A stretch of 43,854 nucleotides of DNA from 02-FULL-45-11b sp041663485 (GTDB lineage: Bacteria; Patescibacteriota; Patescibacteriia; Buchananbacterales; UBA6539), in assembly GCA_041663485.1 (NCBI GenBank), contig JBAYMO010000009.1, positions 1-43,854 of the forward strand, in the 5' to 3' direction. This document shows, piece after piece, positions 37,819-43,854 of this stretch (positions within the stretch are counted from its first letter, which is position 1; every line of letters starts with the position of its first letter). The position numbers and the translations under genes were made by a program. A model generated the notes under the pieces. That model made no database searches and was not told the origin of the DNA. It saw only the letters and a list, made by a program, of their open reading frames with translations.

Positions 37819-38346
37819 ATGGCAAAAACACGTTCACAAAAGAAAGATGAACTTCAATCTTTGACCGAGAAGGTTAAAAGCGCCAAATCAATGGTGTTTG
37901 TCAATTTTGACAGCCTGAAAGTCAAAGACGTTGAAGAATTTCGTAAAAAATGCCGCGCTGAAAATGTAGGTTATGTGGTTTCCAAAAAAACCTTAATGAA
38001 GCTTGCGTTTAAGGAAGCGGGGATTGCCGACATTGATCCGAAGAAATTTGATAAAAGCGTCGGTACAGTTTTGGGCTTAGGTGATGAAGTCGCCCCGGCC
38101 AGAATCGTGGCTGAGTTCGCCAAGGGTCATGAAGCTATGGCGACTATCGGTGGCGTCTTGGAAGGCAAGTTCGTTGCTCGCGAGAAAGTCGCGGAGTTAG
38201 CCAAATTACCGTCCAAACAGCAATTATTGGGTATGTTGCTTGGTCAAATCAATGCGCCGGTTTCCGGATTCGTCAATGTTTTGGCGGGAAACATTCGCAG
38301 CTTGCTTTACACTTTTAATGCGATTAAAGAATCAAAATCTAATTAA
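37819..38346 (+). CDS. rplJ: 50S ribosomal protein uL10
   Basis: Base of the ribosomal stalk and repressor of its own operon. 175 residues: MAKTRSQKKDELQSLTEKVK, VFVNFDSLKVKDVEEFRKK, VVSKKTLMKLAF and the C-terminal helix that binds L7/L12 dimers. Located between the L10 leader and rplL. No Shine-Dalgarno sequence. All usual features are present. Confidence 0.97.
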   Translation: MAKTRSQKKDELQSLTEKVKSAKSMVFVNFDSLKVKDVEEFRKKCRAENVGYVVSKKTLMKLAFKEAGIADIDPKKFDKSVGTVLGLGDEVAPARIVAEFAKGHEAMATIGGVLEGKFVAREKVAELAKLPSKQQLLGMLLGQINAPVSGFVNVLAGNIRSLLYTFNAIKESKSN

Positions 38347-38372
38347 TAAAATAATTTAAAGGAATAAAATTT

Positions 38373-38777
38373 ATGTCAGAAGAAAAAAAAGACGTCGTGA
38401 TCCCGGAAAAGTTTAAATCTTTGGTCGGGGAAATCGAAAAAATGTCCGTTTTGGACTTGGCCGAATTGGTCAAAGTTTTAGAAGAAAAATTTGGCGTTTC
38501 TGCGGCTGCTCCGGCCGCGGCCATGGTCGCTATGCCAGGTGCTGGCGCTGCCGCTGTTGAAGAAAAGACCGAGTTCAACGTTGAATTAACTGATGCTGGT
38601 GCGAACAAAATCAACGTTATTAAGGCGGTCAGAACCGTTACTGAATTAGGTTTAAAAGAGGCCAAAGATTTAGTTGATGCGGCTCCTAAGATGGTTAAAG
38701 AAGGCATCAAGAAAGAAGACGCGGAAAAGATCAAAAAGACCTTAGAAGAAGCTGGCGCCAAAGTCACCTTGAAATAA
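38373..38777 (+). CDS. rplL: 50S ribosomal protein bL7/bL12
   Basis: Stalk protein that recruits translation GTPases. 134 residues: N-terminal dimerisation helix pair (about 14-45), Ala/Pro hinge (about 47-66, AAAPAAAMVAMPGAGAAAVE), and a C-terminal domain with the conserved INVIKAVRTVTELGLKEAKD and VDAAPKMVKEGI. The N-terminus is longer than in E. coli by several residues. A weak AAAGGA lies about 10 nt before the ATG, one of the few native ribosome sites here. A strong terminator follows. Confidence 0.97.
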   Translation: MSEEKKDVVIPEKFKSLVGEIEKMSVLDLAELVKVLEEKFGVSAAAPAAAMVAMPGAGAAAVEEKTEFNVELTDAGANKINVIKAVRTVTELGLKEAKDLVDAAPKMVKEGIKKEDAEKIKKTLEEAGAKVTLK

Positions 38778-38792
38778 ACTTTAATTTTCAAT

Positions 38793-38824
38793 AAAAAAAC
38801 TTCCCAGTGTTGGGAAGTTTTTTT
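38793..38824. terminator. Bidirectional terminator between rplL and the PP2C-like gene
   Basis: 9-bp stem AACTTCCCA/TGGGAAGTT (38798-38806/38811-38819), loop GTGT, flanked by A7 on the left and T7-8 on the right, so it works on both strands of this convergent gap. Confidence 0.88.
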
Positions 38825-38835
38825 ATTGGTAGAAA

Positions 38836-41127
38836 CTATTTGATATAATCAGCGGCGATACCGTAAAGAGTCGTGCCACTTAAGAGATAGATTTTTTTAT
38901 CTTTTTCATTAACCGCAAAATCTTTTAAATCAGAAAAGGCCGGGGACGTGTATTGGCTAATGATCGTAGCAGTATTTTTTTTATCTTTGGGATCAGGTTT
39001 GTCAAATACGACCAATCTTTTTTCCTTGGGATCTAAAATATAAATATAATTGGCCGTAGTTTTAATCTTGGTGGGATGGCTAAAAGCCGGGTCGATACTG
39101 CTGAATTTTAATTCCACCTGCTTGCCGCTTTCAAATTTTAGTATCAAACCATCGTTTTTAAGCAAATACAGTTGGCCATCGACAAAAAGGGATTGGGCAT
39201 TATTTAAATCAGTTCTATCTTCTTTGAGCCAAGATTCAAATTGATTACCCTTATTTTTTAAGATTTTTCCTTGATCGGTCAATAAGTATACTTGACCGCT
39301 GAATGTATTAATATCCAAAATTTTCAGTTTCGCGTCAACTGAGAAATTAGCTGGTTTAATTGAGTCATCAGCCAAGTCTAAAGTATAAAATTTATTTGAG
39401 GCGCCTAATAATAATATTTGCTTGTCATTAAACCAAGAGGCTAAAAACGCGCCGTTAGGCTCGGGAATGAATGAAATTACTTTATTATTAATGTTAGTCT
39501 TATATAAACCCTGGTTGCCTGAATTGATGGCAAAATAATATTTTCCGGCTAAAGCTCCGGAATTTCCAATCTGGGCTTGATTGTCCAGATTGGAAAAGTT
39601 CGCGATTTGAATCGGCTCGGCAATTTCAACCAAATGTTGTAGCTTTTGCAGCTGTTCTTTGATGGATTGATTGAAATTATTTAAATAATCCTGTTGATAC
39701 TTTGAGCGAGGTTGGATTTGAGCAGCTAAATTTTTGGCTTCAATTAGTAATTCTCTGGCTTGGTTTTCATCTCGATAAATTAAGCTGGATTCAGCGCTAT
39801 TTTTTTTGCTTTCGGCTTCCAGAATTGATTGATTAAAGTTGTCACTGATAATTTGATTGTGATTGTTAATTGCCAGCCAGCCCAGACTACCGGTAAAAAG
39901 AAACGCCAAGATTACCGTTGTAATTAAAAGTAACTGGCTTGATTTAGGCAGTCGTCCGAAGTTTTTCAGCCAATGTTTAATAAAATTAGTAATCAGATTG
40001 AAATATTTGGCTATGGCGGGCTTTTGACCGATTCTTAATACTTTGATTTTTAAAATATTAAATATGGCTCGAGTTACATTGATAATTGGAGTGAAAATAC
40101 TCAAAATGTTTTTTAGCGGGCGTAGATTTAATGATGGCTTTTTTTTGAGTACTGTGGGCAAATGTATGTAAGGATCAGATATTTTTTTGGAAATTTTTTC
40201 GTGACTTCTTAAACTTGATCTGAGTTTCTCGAATAAACCAAATGATTGATTTTGCAAGGAATTAAAATATTTTTTAAACTCAGGCAAGACAGAAGGGGTT
40301 AAAAATTTTTCCGTTTCCTGTTCCGTTTTGATTAGTTCCTTCATCGATTGCCTGAATCCTCCCTGCTCAAAAGTGAATTCTTCGACCACTATGGTTTTGC
40401 TATCCTGGACTAAGTTTTTTTCTAGCTCCAGAGCCAATAAACCAAAGTTTTCTCGGCTATTGGTTTTTTCAATCAGACCTTTTAATTCAACCAAACTCTC
40501 ATCGATGGTACGGCAGGTCAAAATGATTTTAAGGCGATCAAGGGAAAAATAGTCCAGCAAATTCGCCGTGGTAATAAAAATTAAATCTTTGGCCCTGATT
40601 TTGCCGGAGATTAATTGTGAAAAAAGTTTTAAAGGGTCGGGGGAGGTAATCGGCGCTTTAGTCGCCTCGATAATATTTATTATGCGGTAATTATTATCTT
40701 GAACGTTGTAAAAAATGATTGCCCCAATGTCGCCGACTTGAGCCAGGTGTATTTCTTGGTTGTAGACCAGCCCGACAACAATGTTTACCTTATTCAAGTC
40801 AAGAGTAATCTGTTGACCTTCGATAAATGAGGCAATGGCGATATTGGTTTTTTTTAGGGCCTTCTCAAATTGTTCAGTCAAAGTCGCGGTTTCAATAGAA
40901 GGTTGAAAATCTGGCTGGTAATAGTTATTTTTAATCTCTTGCACGATAATATCAATCAAATTGGAAATTTTTGGCGAACTTGATTCAATTTCAATCAAAC
41001 CAAAAAGCTTGCCCATTTTTACCTGCAAGCCATTCGACGGCTTGGTGGCAAAGGTTCGGACAAAAGTCTTCTGCTTACCGTTAGTTTTTATAACGAGTTG
41101 GTTTATTTTAATATAAAAATCGTCCAT
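38836..41127 (-). CDS. Membrane protein with PP2C-like domain, coiled coil and beta-propeller
   Basis: 763 residues, not a named family I can identify. Residues 1-240 resemble a degenerate PP2C phosphatase: LFGLIEIESS, NKVNIVVGLVYNQEIHLAQV then GDIGAIIF (Asp133), and a later DLIFITTANLLDYF. The usual metal-binding DGMGG box is not seen. Residues 310-395 are a basic linker, 398-420 a membrane segment (LLLITTVILAFLFTGSLGWLAI), 430-500 a coiled coil, and 525-760 a set of short strands with YxLDxAD, VYLLTDQGKI and IYILDPKEKRLVV repeats that suggest an outside beta-propeller. Layout: cytoplasmic PP2C-like, membrane, extracellular propeller. A surface sensor or signalling role is inferred. It stands alone, convergent with rplL. 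Confidence 0.65.
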   Translation of the reverse strand: MDDFYIKINQLVIKTNGKQKTFVRTFATKPSNGLQVKMGKLFGLIEIESSSPKISNLIDIIVQEIKNNYYQPDFQPSIETATLTEQFEKALKKTNIAIASFIEGQQITLDLNKVNIVVGLVYNQEIHLAQVGDIGAIIFYNVQDNNYRIINIIEATKAPITSPDPLKLFSQLISGKIRAKDLIFITTANLLDYFSLDRLKIILTCRTIDESLVELKGLIEKTNSRENFGLLALELEKNLVQDSKTIVVEEFTFEQGGFRQSMKELIKTEQETEKFLTPSVLPEFKKYFNSLQNQSFGLFEKLRSSLRSHEKISKKISDPYIHLPTVLKKKPSLNLRPLKNILSIFTPIINVTRAIFNILKIKVLRIGQKPAIAKYFNLITNFIKHWLKNFGRLPKSSQLLLITTVILAFLFTGSLGWLAINNHNQIISDNFNQSILEAESKKNSAESSLIYRDENQARELLIEAKNLAAQIQPRSKYQQDYLNNFNQSIKEQLQKLQHLVEIAEPIQIANFSNLDNQAQIGNSGALAGKYYFAINSGNQGLYKTNINNKVISFIPEPNGAFLASWFNDKQILLLGASNKFYTLDLADDSIKPANFSVDAKLKILDINTFSGQVYLLTDQGKILKNKGNQFESWLKEDRTDLNNAQSLFVDGQLYLLKNDGLILKFESGKQVELKFSSIDPAFSHPTKIKTTANYIYILDPKEKRLVVFDKPDPKDKKNTATIISQYTSPAFSDLKDFAVNEKDKKIYLLSGTTLYGIAADYIK

Positions 41128-41259
41128 TTTTATTTTGGATTTGTATCTAATCAGCGTTTATATTATACTATAAATATACCCATAACGTAAACCCCAGGCC
41201 GGCGCAACTTTGAGCCGGTATAGATTATTTTTTGTTTAATACGAATTTTTATATATTTT

Positions 41260-41853
41260 ATGCTCGAACAATTATTTGGTTCAAAAACTCGAGTTAAGTT
41301 GTTAAGATTATTTTTAAATAATCCCAGCCAACCTTTTTATTTACGCGAGTTGGCACGGCGTTTAAAAGTTCAGCTTAATTCCATAAGACGAGAAATTGAT
41401 AACCTGGAAAAAATTGGCATCGTCAAGGTGCAGCTGGAGGAAACCAAAGAGCAGGTTAAGGAGAAGGGCGGCATGAAAAAGTATTTTCTAACGAATGTTG
41501 ATTTTATCCTTTTTCCGGAACTTAAAGCGTTATTTATTAAATCTCAACTATTGTTAGAAAAGAGTTTCGTCAATAAGATCGAGAATATTGCCAAACTCCA
41601 GCTTTTTATTTTAACGGGAGTGTTTGTGGGCCACAAGGGCATGTCAACCGATATGTTATTGGTGGGCAATGTCAATCGGGAGAAATTAGCTCAATCCATC
41701 AAAGTCTTTGAGCGGGATTTCGGTCAGAACATAAATTATACCATTATGTCGTATCAAGAATTTAAATATCGAAAAGATATTACGGATAAATTTTTGTATG
41801 ATATCTTGGAGGGTGAAAAAATTACCGTCATTGATAAATTATTGAGAAATTAG
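41260..41853 (+). CDS. Winged-helix regulator with nucleotidyltransferase-like C-terminal domain
   Basis: 197 residues. N-terminal ArsR/MarR-type winged helix (about 1-75): LFGSKTRVKLLRLFLNNP, FYLRELARRLKVQLNSIRRE, LEKIGIVKV. The C-terminal part (about 108-190, LFILTGVFVGHKGMSTDMLL then VG) is shaped like a minimal nucleotidyltransferase (MNT) domain, but the GSxARG and paired Asp are not intact, so it is probably catalytically inactive. Such fusions are common regulators in CPR and archaea. Target unknown; tsaB follows on the same strand. Confidence 0.75.
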   Translation: MLEQLFGSKTRVKLLRLFLNNPSQPFYLRELARRLKVQLNSIRREIDNLEKIGIVKVQLEETKEQVKEKGGMKKYFLTNVDFILFPELKALFIKSQLLLEKSFVNKIENIAKLQLFILTGVFVGHKGMSTDMLLVGNVNREKLAQSIKVFERDFGQNINYTIMSYQEFKYRKDITDKFLYDILEGEKITVIDKLLRN

Positions 41854-41913
41854 TTGGTTTGGCGCCTTATCTTTTTTAAACCTCTGAGCCCGGCGGTTAT
41901 TGTTTAAAAATAT

Positions 41914-42324
41914 ATGATTTTAGTAATACATACCTGCGATCAATCGACTATCAAATTGTTTTTGGTTAACCAAGGGAAAATATATTCTAAGAAAATTTTT
42001 TCTGCCCGATACCGCCAATCGGAAAAGCTTTTGCCAGCCCTGGCAATTTTTTTGCAGCAAATTAAAAGCCCAAATAAATTGGAGTCAATTGGCGTGGTAA
42101 CTGGCCCAGGACCTTTTACGGCCATAAGAATTGGCATTAGTGTGGCTAATACTTTGGGCTGGGCAAAAAAATTGCCGGTTTTTGGATTAAAACTTTCAGA
42201 ATTCAACGCCACCAATAATCTGGCGGAATTAATAGAAAAAAAATTCCAGCTGGCTAAGCGGGGGACAATAGTTAAGCCTTTCTATGGCCAAGAGCCAAAT
42301 ATTACGCTTAAAAATGGTTCATGA
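41914..42324 (+). CDS. tsaB: tRNA t6A biosynthesis protein TsaB, short form
   Basis: 136 residues, against 200-230 in typical TsaB (YeaZ). The N-terminal ASKHA half is clear: MILVIHTCDQSTIKLFLV, then SEKLLPALAIFL and GVVTGPGPFTAIRIGISVAN. The C-terminal half is mostly absent. TsaB pairs with TsaD and TsaE to make N6-threonylcarbamoyladenosine on tRNAs decoding ANN codons. The shortened form may still dimerise with TsaD through the helices kept. The stop overlaps the next start in an ATGA. Confidence 0.85.
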   Translation: MILVIHTCDQSTIKLFLVNQGKIYSKKIFSARYRQSEKLLPALAIFLQQIKSPNKLESIGVVTGPGPFTAIRIGISVANTLGWAKKLPVFGLKLSEFNATNNLAELIEKKFQLAKRGTIVKPFYGQEPNITLKNGS

Positions 42325-42782
42325 AATTAACTAATCTCTGTTATATCATTAATGACCGATCGGAAGTATTGCTGATTAAAAAAAAGAGAGATTTCGGCGC
42401 GGGCAAGTTTAATGGTGTTGGTGGTAAGGTAGAGCCCGGTGAGGACTTATTGGCCGCTGTTATTAGAGAAGTTAAGGAAGAAGTTGGCCTGGATGTAATT
42501 AACTTGCAGGCGCTTGGTTTTATTGAATTTATCTGGCCCAAGGAAAAAAGTGATTGGAATCAACGTTGCTATATATACCGAACTAATGATTTTATTGGCG
42601 AACCGGTTGAAACCGATGAATGCTGCCCCCATTGGTTTAGCTTTGACCAAATTCCTTATGATCAAATGTGGGATGATGATAAGTACTGGTATGCCCAAGT
42701 CTTAGCCGGTCAAGAAGTTAAGAAAAGATGTTATTTTGATTTAGCCGGTCAAGTCATTAAGTTTGAAGACATTTCTAATTAG
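42321..42782 (+). CDS. Nudix hydrolase of the MTH1/NUDT1 type (8-oxo-dGTP diphosphatase-like)
   Basis: 153 residues. The Nudix box GKVEPGEDLLAAVIREVKEE (then VGL) is intact. Outside the box the match to eukaryotic MTH1 is strong: KKRDFGAGKFNGVGGKVEPG, a PVETDECCPHWFSFDQIPYD then QMWDDDKYW block, corresponding to VESDEMRPCWFQLDQIPF-MWPDDSYW in NUDT1 (recalled, not searched). It probably hydrolyses oxidised purine nucleoside triphosphates, the pool-cleaning partner of mutM at 31077. The start overlaps tsaB by 4 nt. Confidence 0.85.
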   Translation: MKLTNLCYIINDRSEVLLIKKKRDFGAGKFNGVGGKVEPGEDLLAAVIREVKEEVGLDVINLQALGFIEFIWPKEKSDWNQRCYIYRTNDFIGEPVETDECCPHWFSFDQIPYDQMWDDDKYWYAQVLAGQEVKKRCYFDLAGQVIKFEDISN

Positions 42783-42792
42783 CTTTAAATTT

Positions 42793-43164
42793 ATGTTAAA
42801 AAATAAAATCATGGTTGTGGAAGATGACCCTGACCTGATGGAAATGATTTCCTTTAAGTTGGACAACGAAGGTTTTAAGGTTGACCGGGTAGTTTCCGGG
42901 CGGCAAGCTTTAGACCGAATCGCTGTCAATGTTCCGGATTGTGTAATATTGGATGTTATGCTGCCGGATATCGACGGCTTGACAGTGCTCAATGAAATTG
43001 CTAACCACTCAGAAACAAAAAATCTACCCGTTATTGTTTTTAGTAATATTGCCGATCAAGCATCAATTGAGCAGGTGGAGGCAATTGGCAAATATGATTA
43101 TTTAGTTAAGGCTCAAACTGACTTGAGCCAGTTAGTAGATTTAATCAAGAAAAGACTCAATTAG
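42793..43164 (+). CDS. Single-domain response regulator (CheY-like receiver)
   Basis: 123 residues from the ATG at 42793 (MLKNKIMVVEDDPDLMEMIS); a longer start lies in the Nudix gene. All catalytic residues are kept: acidic pair in VEDDP, phosphoacceptor Asp in VILDVMLPDIDG, Ser in IVFSNIA, Lys in YLVKAQ. No output domain and no histidine kinase nearby. It contrasts with the inactivated receiver at 22299. It is the last gene before the mraZ promoter region; a terminator at 43219 follows. Confidence 0.9.
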   Translation: MLKNKIMVVEDDPDLMEMISFKLDNEGFKVDRVVSGRQALDRIAVNVPDCVILDVMLPDIDGLTVLNEIANHSETKNLPVIVFSNIADQASIEQVEAIGKYDYLVKAQTDLSQLVDLIKKRLN

Positions 43165-43170
43165 CTTAAG

Positions 43171-43179
43171 TTATCCACA
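43171..43179 (+). promoter_or_regulatory. Perfect DnaA box
   Basis: TTATCCACA, the consensus 9-mer. Two near-matches on the other strand lie downstream: TGGGGATAA at 43321-43329 and 43341-43349, each one base from TGTGGATAA. This is too few for a confident origin; DnaA may regulate the dcw/mraZ region. Confidence 0.5.
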
Positions 43180-43218
43180 ATAGGTAATTTAGTTGACAAA
43201 ATAGTCGAAAAATATTGG

Positions 43219-43244
43219 AAAAATGGCGAAAAACGCCATTTTTT
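43219..43244 (+). terminator. Terminator of the response-regulator transcript
   Basis: 10-bp stem AAAAATGGCG/CGCCATTTTT (43219-43228/43234-43243), loop AAAAA, then T and TCTTT. Confidence 0.85.
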
Positions 43245-43261
43245 CTTTGTGCTAAAAGGGT

Positions 43262-43290
43262 TTGACAGTGGAGTAAAAGTGGTGTAAAAT
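43262..43290 (+). promoter_or_regulatory. Promoter of mraZ
   Basis: TTGACA (43262-43267), 17-bp spacer, TAAAAT (43285-43290, 5/6). The leader would be about 140 nt and contains the remaining MraZ-type boxes. Confidence 0.75.
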
Positions 43291-43323
43291 GGTTATAGAG
43301 TGGTTCAAGGTGGATGAAAGTGG
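43265..43323 (+). promoter_or_regulatory. Phased array of MraZ-type boxes
   Basis: Six direct copies of (A/C)A(A/G)GTGG-like heptamers end in TGG at 43269-71, 43280-82, 43290-92, 43301-03, 43311-13 and 43321-23, spaced 11, 10, 11, 10 and 10 bp: one per helical turn. Examples are AAAGTGG (43276-43282 and 43317-43323) and AGAGTGG (43297-43303). A seventh TGG, CTTTGGG, falls two turns later at 43341. Box 1 overlaps the -35, box 2 lies in the spacer, box 3 overlaps the -10. Mollicute MraZ is known to bind AAAGTG repeats of this period. Confidence 0.8.
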
Positions 43324-43436
43324 GGATAATGCAAAAGCTTTGGGGATAAGATATATCAAAAAAATAAAATAAAAGGAAAAATTAAAGTCAAAAAGCCAAA
43401 ATAAAATAAAACCCAACTAATTAACTATTCACAGCA

Positions 43437-43854
43437 ATGTTTATCGGTGAATATCAACACAATATTGATGAAAAGGGGCGCTTGGCCGTGCCGGCCAAGT
43501 TCCGCAAAGATTTGAAAGTTGGCGCAGTGGTTACTAAAGAAGTTGACGACTGTCTTTCTTTGTATCCCAAAACCGAATGGAAAAAGTACGCCGATAAGAT
43601 TGCTTCTTTGCCTACCTCTAAAGCCGATGCGCGGGCTTTTGCGCGTTTGAAACTGGGTAGCGCGATGGATTTAGAAGTTGATAATCAGGGCCGGATGTTA
43701 ATTCCTGAATATTTACGCAAGGATGCCGGTTTAACCAAGAAGGCTGTAATTATTGGTTTATATAATCGTTTGGAAATTTGGAGTGAAGAGAAATGGCAGG
43801 CTTATAAAAATAAAACTGCCAGCAGTAGCAGTCAAATTGCTGAATCTTTAGGTG
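43437..43854 (+). CDS. mraZ: Transcriptional regulator MraZ, 3'-partial
   Basis: The frame opens with ATG at 43437 and runs off the right edge after 139 codons, nearly full length for MraZ (about 140-150). AbrB-like SpoVT motifs are present twice: MFIGEYQHNIDEKGRLAVPA then KFRKDL, and MDLEVDNQGRMLIPEYLRKD; DLEVDxxGR is the DNA-binding loop. MraZ forms a ring and binds direct repeats upstream of its own gene, controlling the dcw operon. Boxes of that type precede it here. This implies that rsmH, ftsL/I, murE and murF may follow outside the window. Confidence 0.95.
   Translation, partial: MFIGEYQHNIDEKGRLAVPAKFRKDLKVGAVVTKEVDDCLSLYPKTEWKKYADKIASLPTSKADARAFARLKLGSAMDLEVDNQGRMLIPEYLRKDAGLTKKAVIIGLYNRLEIWSEEKWQAYKNKTASSSSQIAESLG

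Noticed and set aside
43193..43244. Short transcript from TTGACA (43193-43198) to the terminator at 43219
   Set aside because: No acceptable -10 at 16-18 bp; the terminator is explained by the response regulator.
43171..43436. Replication origin
   Set aside because: Only one perfect DnaA box, and no dnaA, dnaN or AT-rich unwinding repeats nearby.
1..43854. CRISPR arrays, tRNA or rRNA genes, phage or integrase genes
   Set aside because: Read for direct repeats with spacers, tRNA ends and hallmark proteins; none was found by eye. A tRNA scan would settle the tRNA point.

Overview
Organism. The window looks like a piece of a Candidate Phyla Radiation (Patescibacteria) chromosome, most likely of the Parcubacteria group. 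This is inferred from the genes seen: a reduced isc-type operon, a short TsaB, one long type IV pilus operon, an archaeal-type UMP kinase, a free-standing archaeal-type ThrRS editing domain, GIY-YIG and Nudix singletons, AT-rich tightly packed genes, and almost no Shine-Dalgarno sequences before native genes. UGA is used as an ordinary stop codon, so the Gly-UGA code of some CPR lineages does not apply. No tRNA, rRNA, CRISPR array, phage or transposase gene was seen.

Layout. 1-1.8 kb: the end of pyrG (cut by the left edge) and rpmA. 1.9-5.1 kb: a C39-type lipoprotein, then an Rrf2 regulator-iscU-nfu-iscS operon with a dyad operator. 5.2-13.2 kb, minus strand: a type IV pilus operon (pilB, pilC, four pilin-like genes, pilM, pilN, pilO and a PilP-position gene). 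13.3-22.2 kb: one part of the dcw peptidoglycan cluster (DUF1648-like gene, mraY, murD, ftsW, then murG, a patatin, murC, murB), followed by secA. 25.5-30.5 kb: accessory genes, including a Nudix/SEC-C pseudogene, a GIY-YIG gene with a premature stop, a palindromic repeat, and an operon with NADAR, YdcF-like, ThrRS-editing, histidine-phosphatase and CoA-binding proteins. 31-37.6 kb: mutM, a PAP2-like gene, uppP, pcm, a sugar nucleotidyltransferase, mltG and pyrH. 37.6-38.8 kb: rplJ-rplL behind an L10 leader attenuator. 38.8-43.2 kb: a PP2C-like/TM/beta-propeller protein, a wHTH regulator, tsaB, an MTH1-like Nudix and a response regulator. The right edge holds the start of a second dcw segment: mraZ behind a phased array of MraZ-type boxes.

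How it works together. Much of the window is cell-envelope work: lipid I/II synthesis (mraY, murB, murC, murD, murG, uppP), glycan polymerisation and termination (ftsW, mltG), secretion (secA) and a surface pilus. The isc operon would supply Fe-S clusters under control of its own Rrf2 sensor.

Striking pattern. Four single genes (17492, 22299, 30567, 32067) stand apart from the rest. They are richer in G+C (31-35 of 60 bases in samples I counted, against 18 of 60 in murG). Each has a TTGACA -35, a 5' leader of roughly 35-70 nt, a strong Shine-Dalgarno sequence and its own hairpin terminator, and each sits between housekeeping operons. Two of them break up the dcw/secA region. They look like recently acquired, self-contained expression cassettes, and two encode proteins whose families I could not fix. 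A separate 34-codon acidic ORF (33059-33163) is driven by one of the best consensus promoters in the window.
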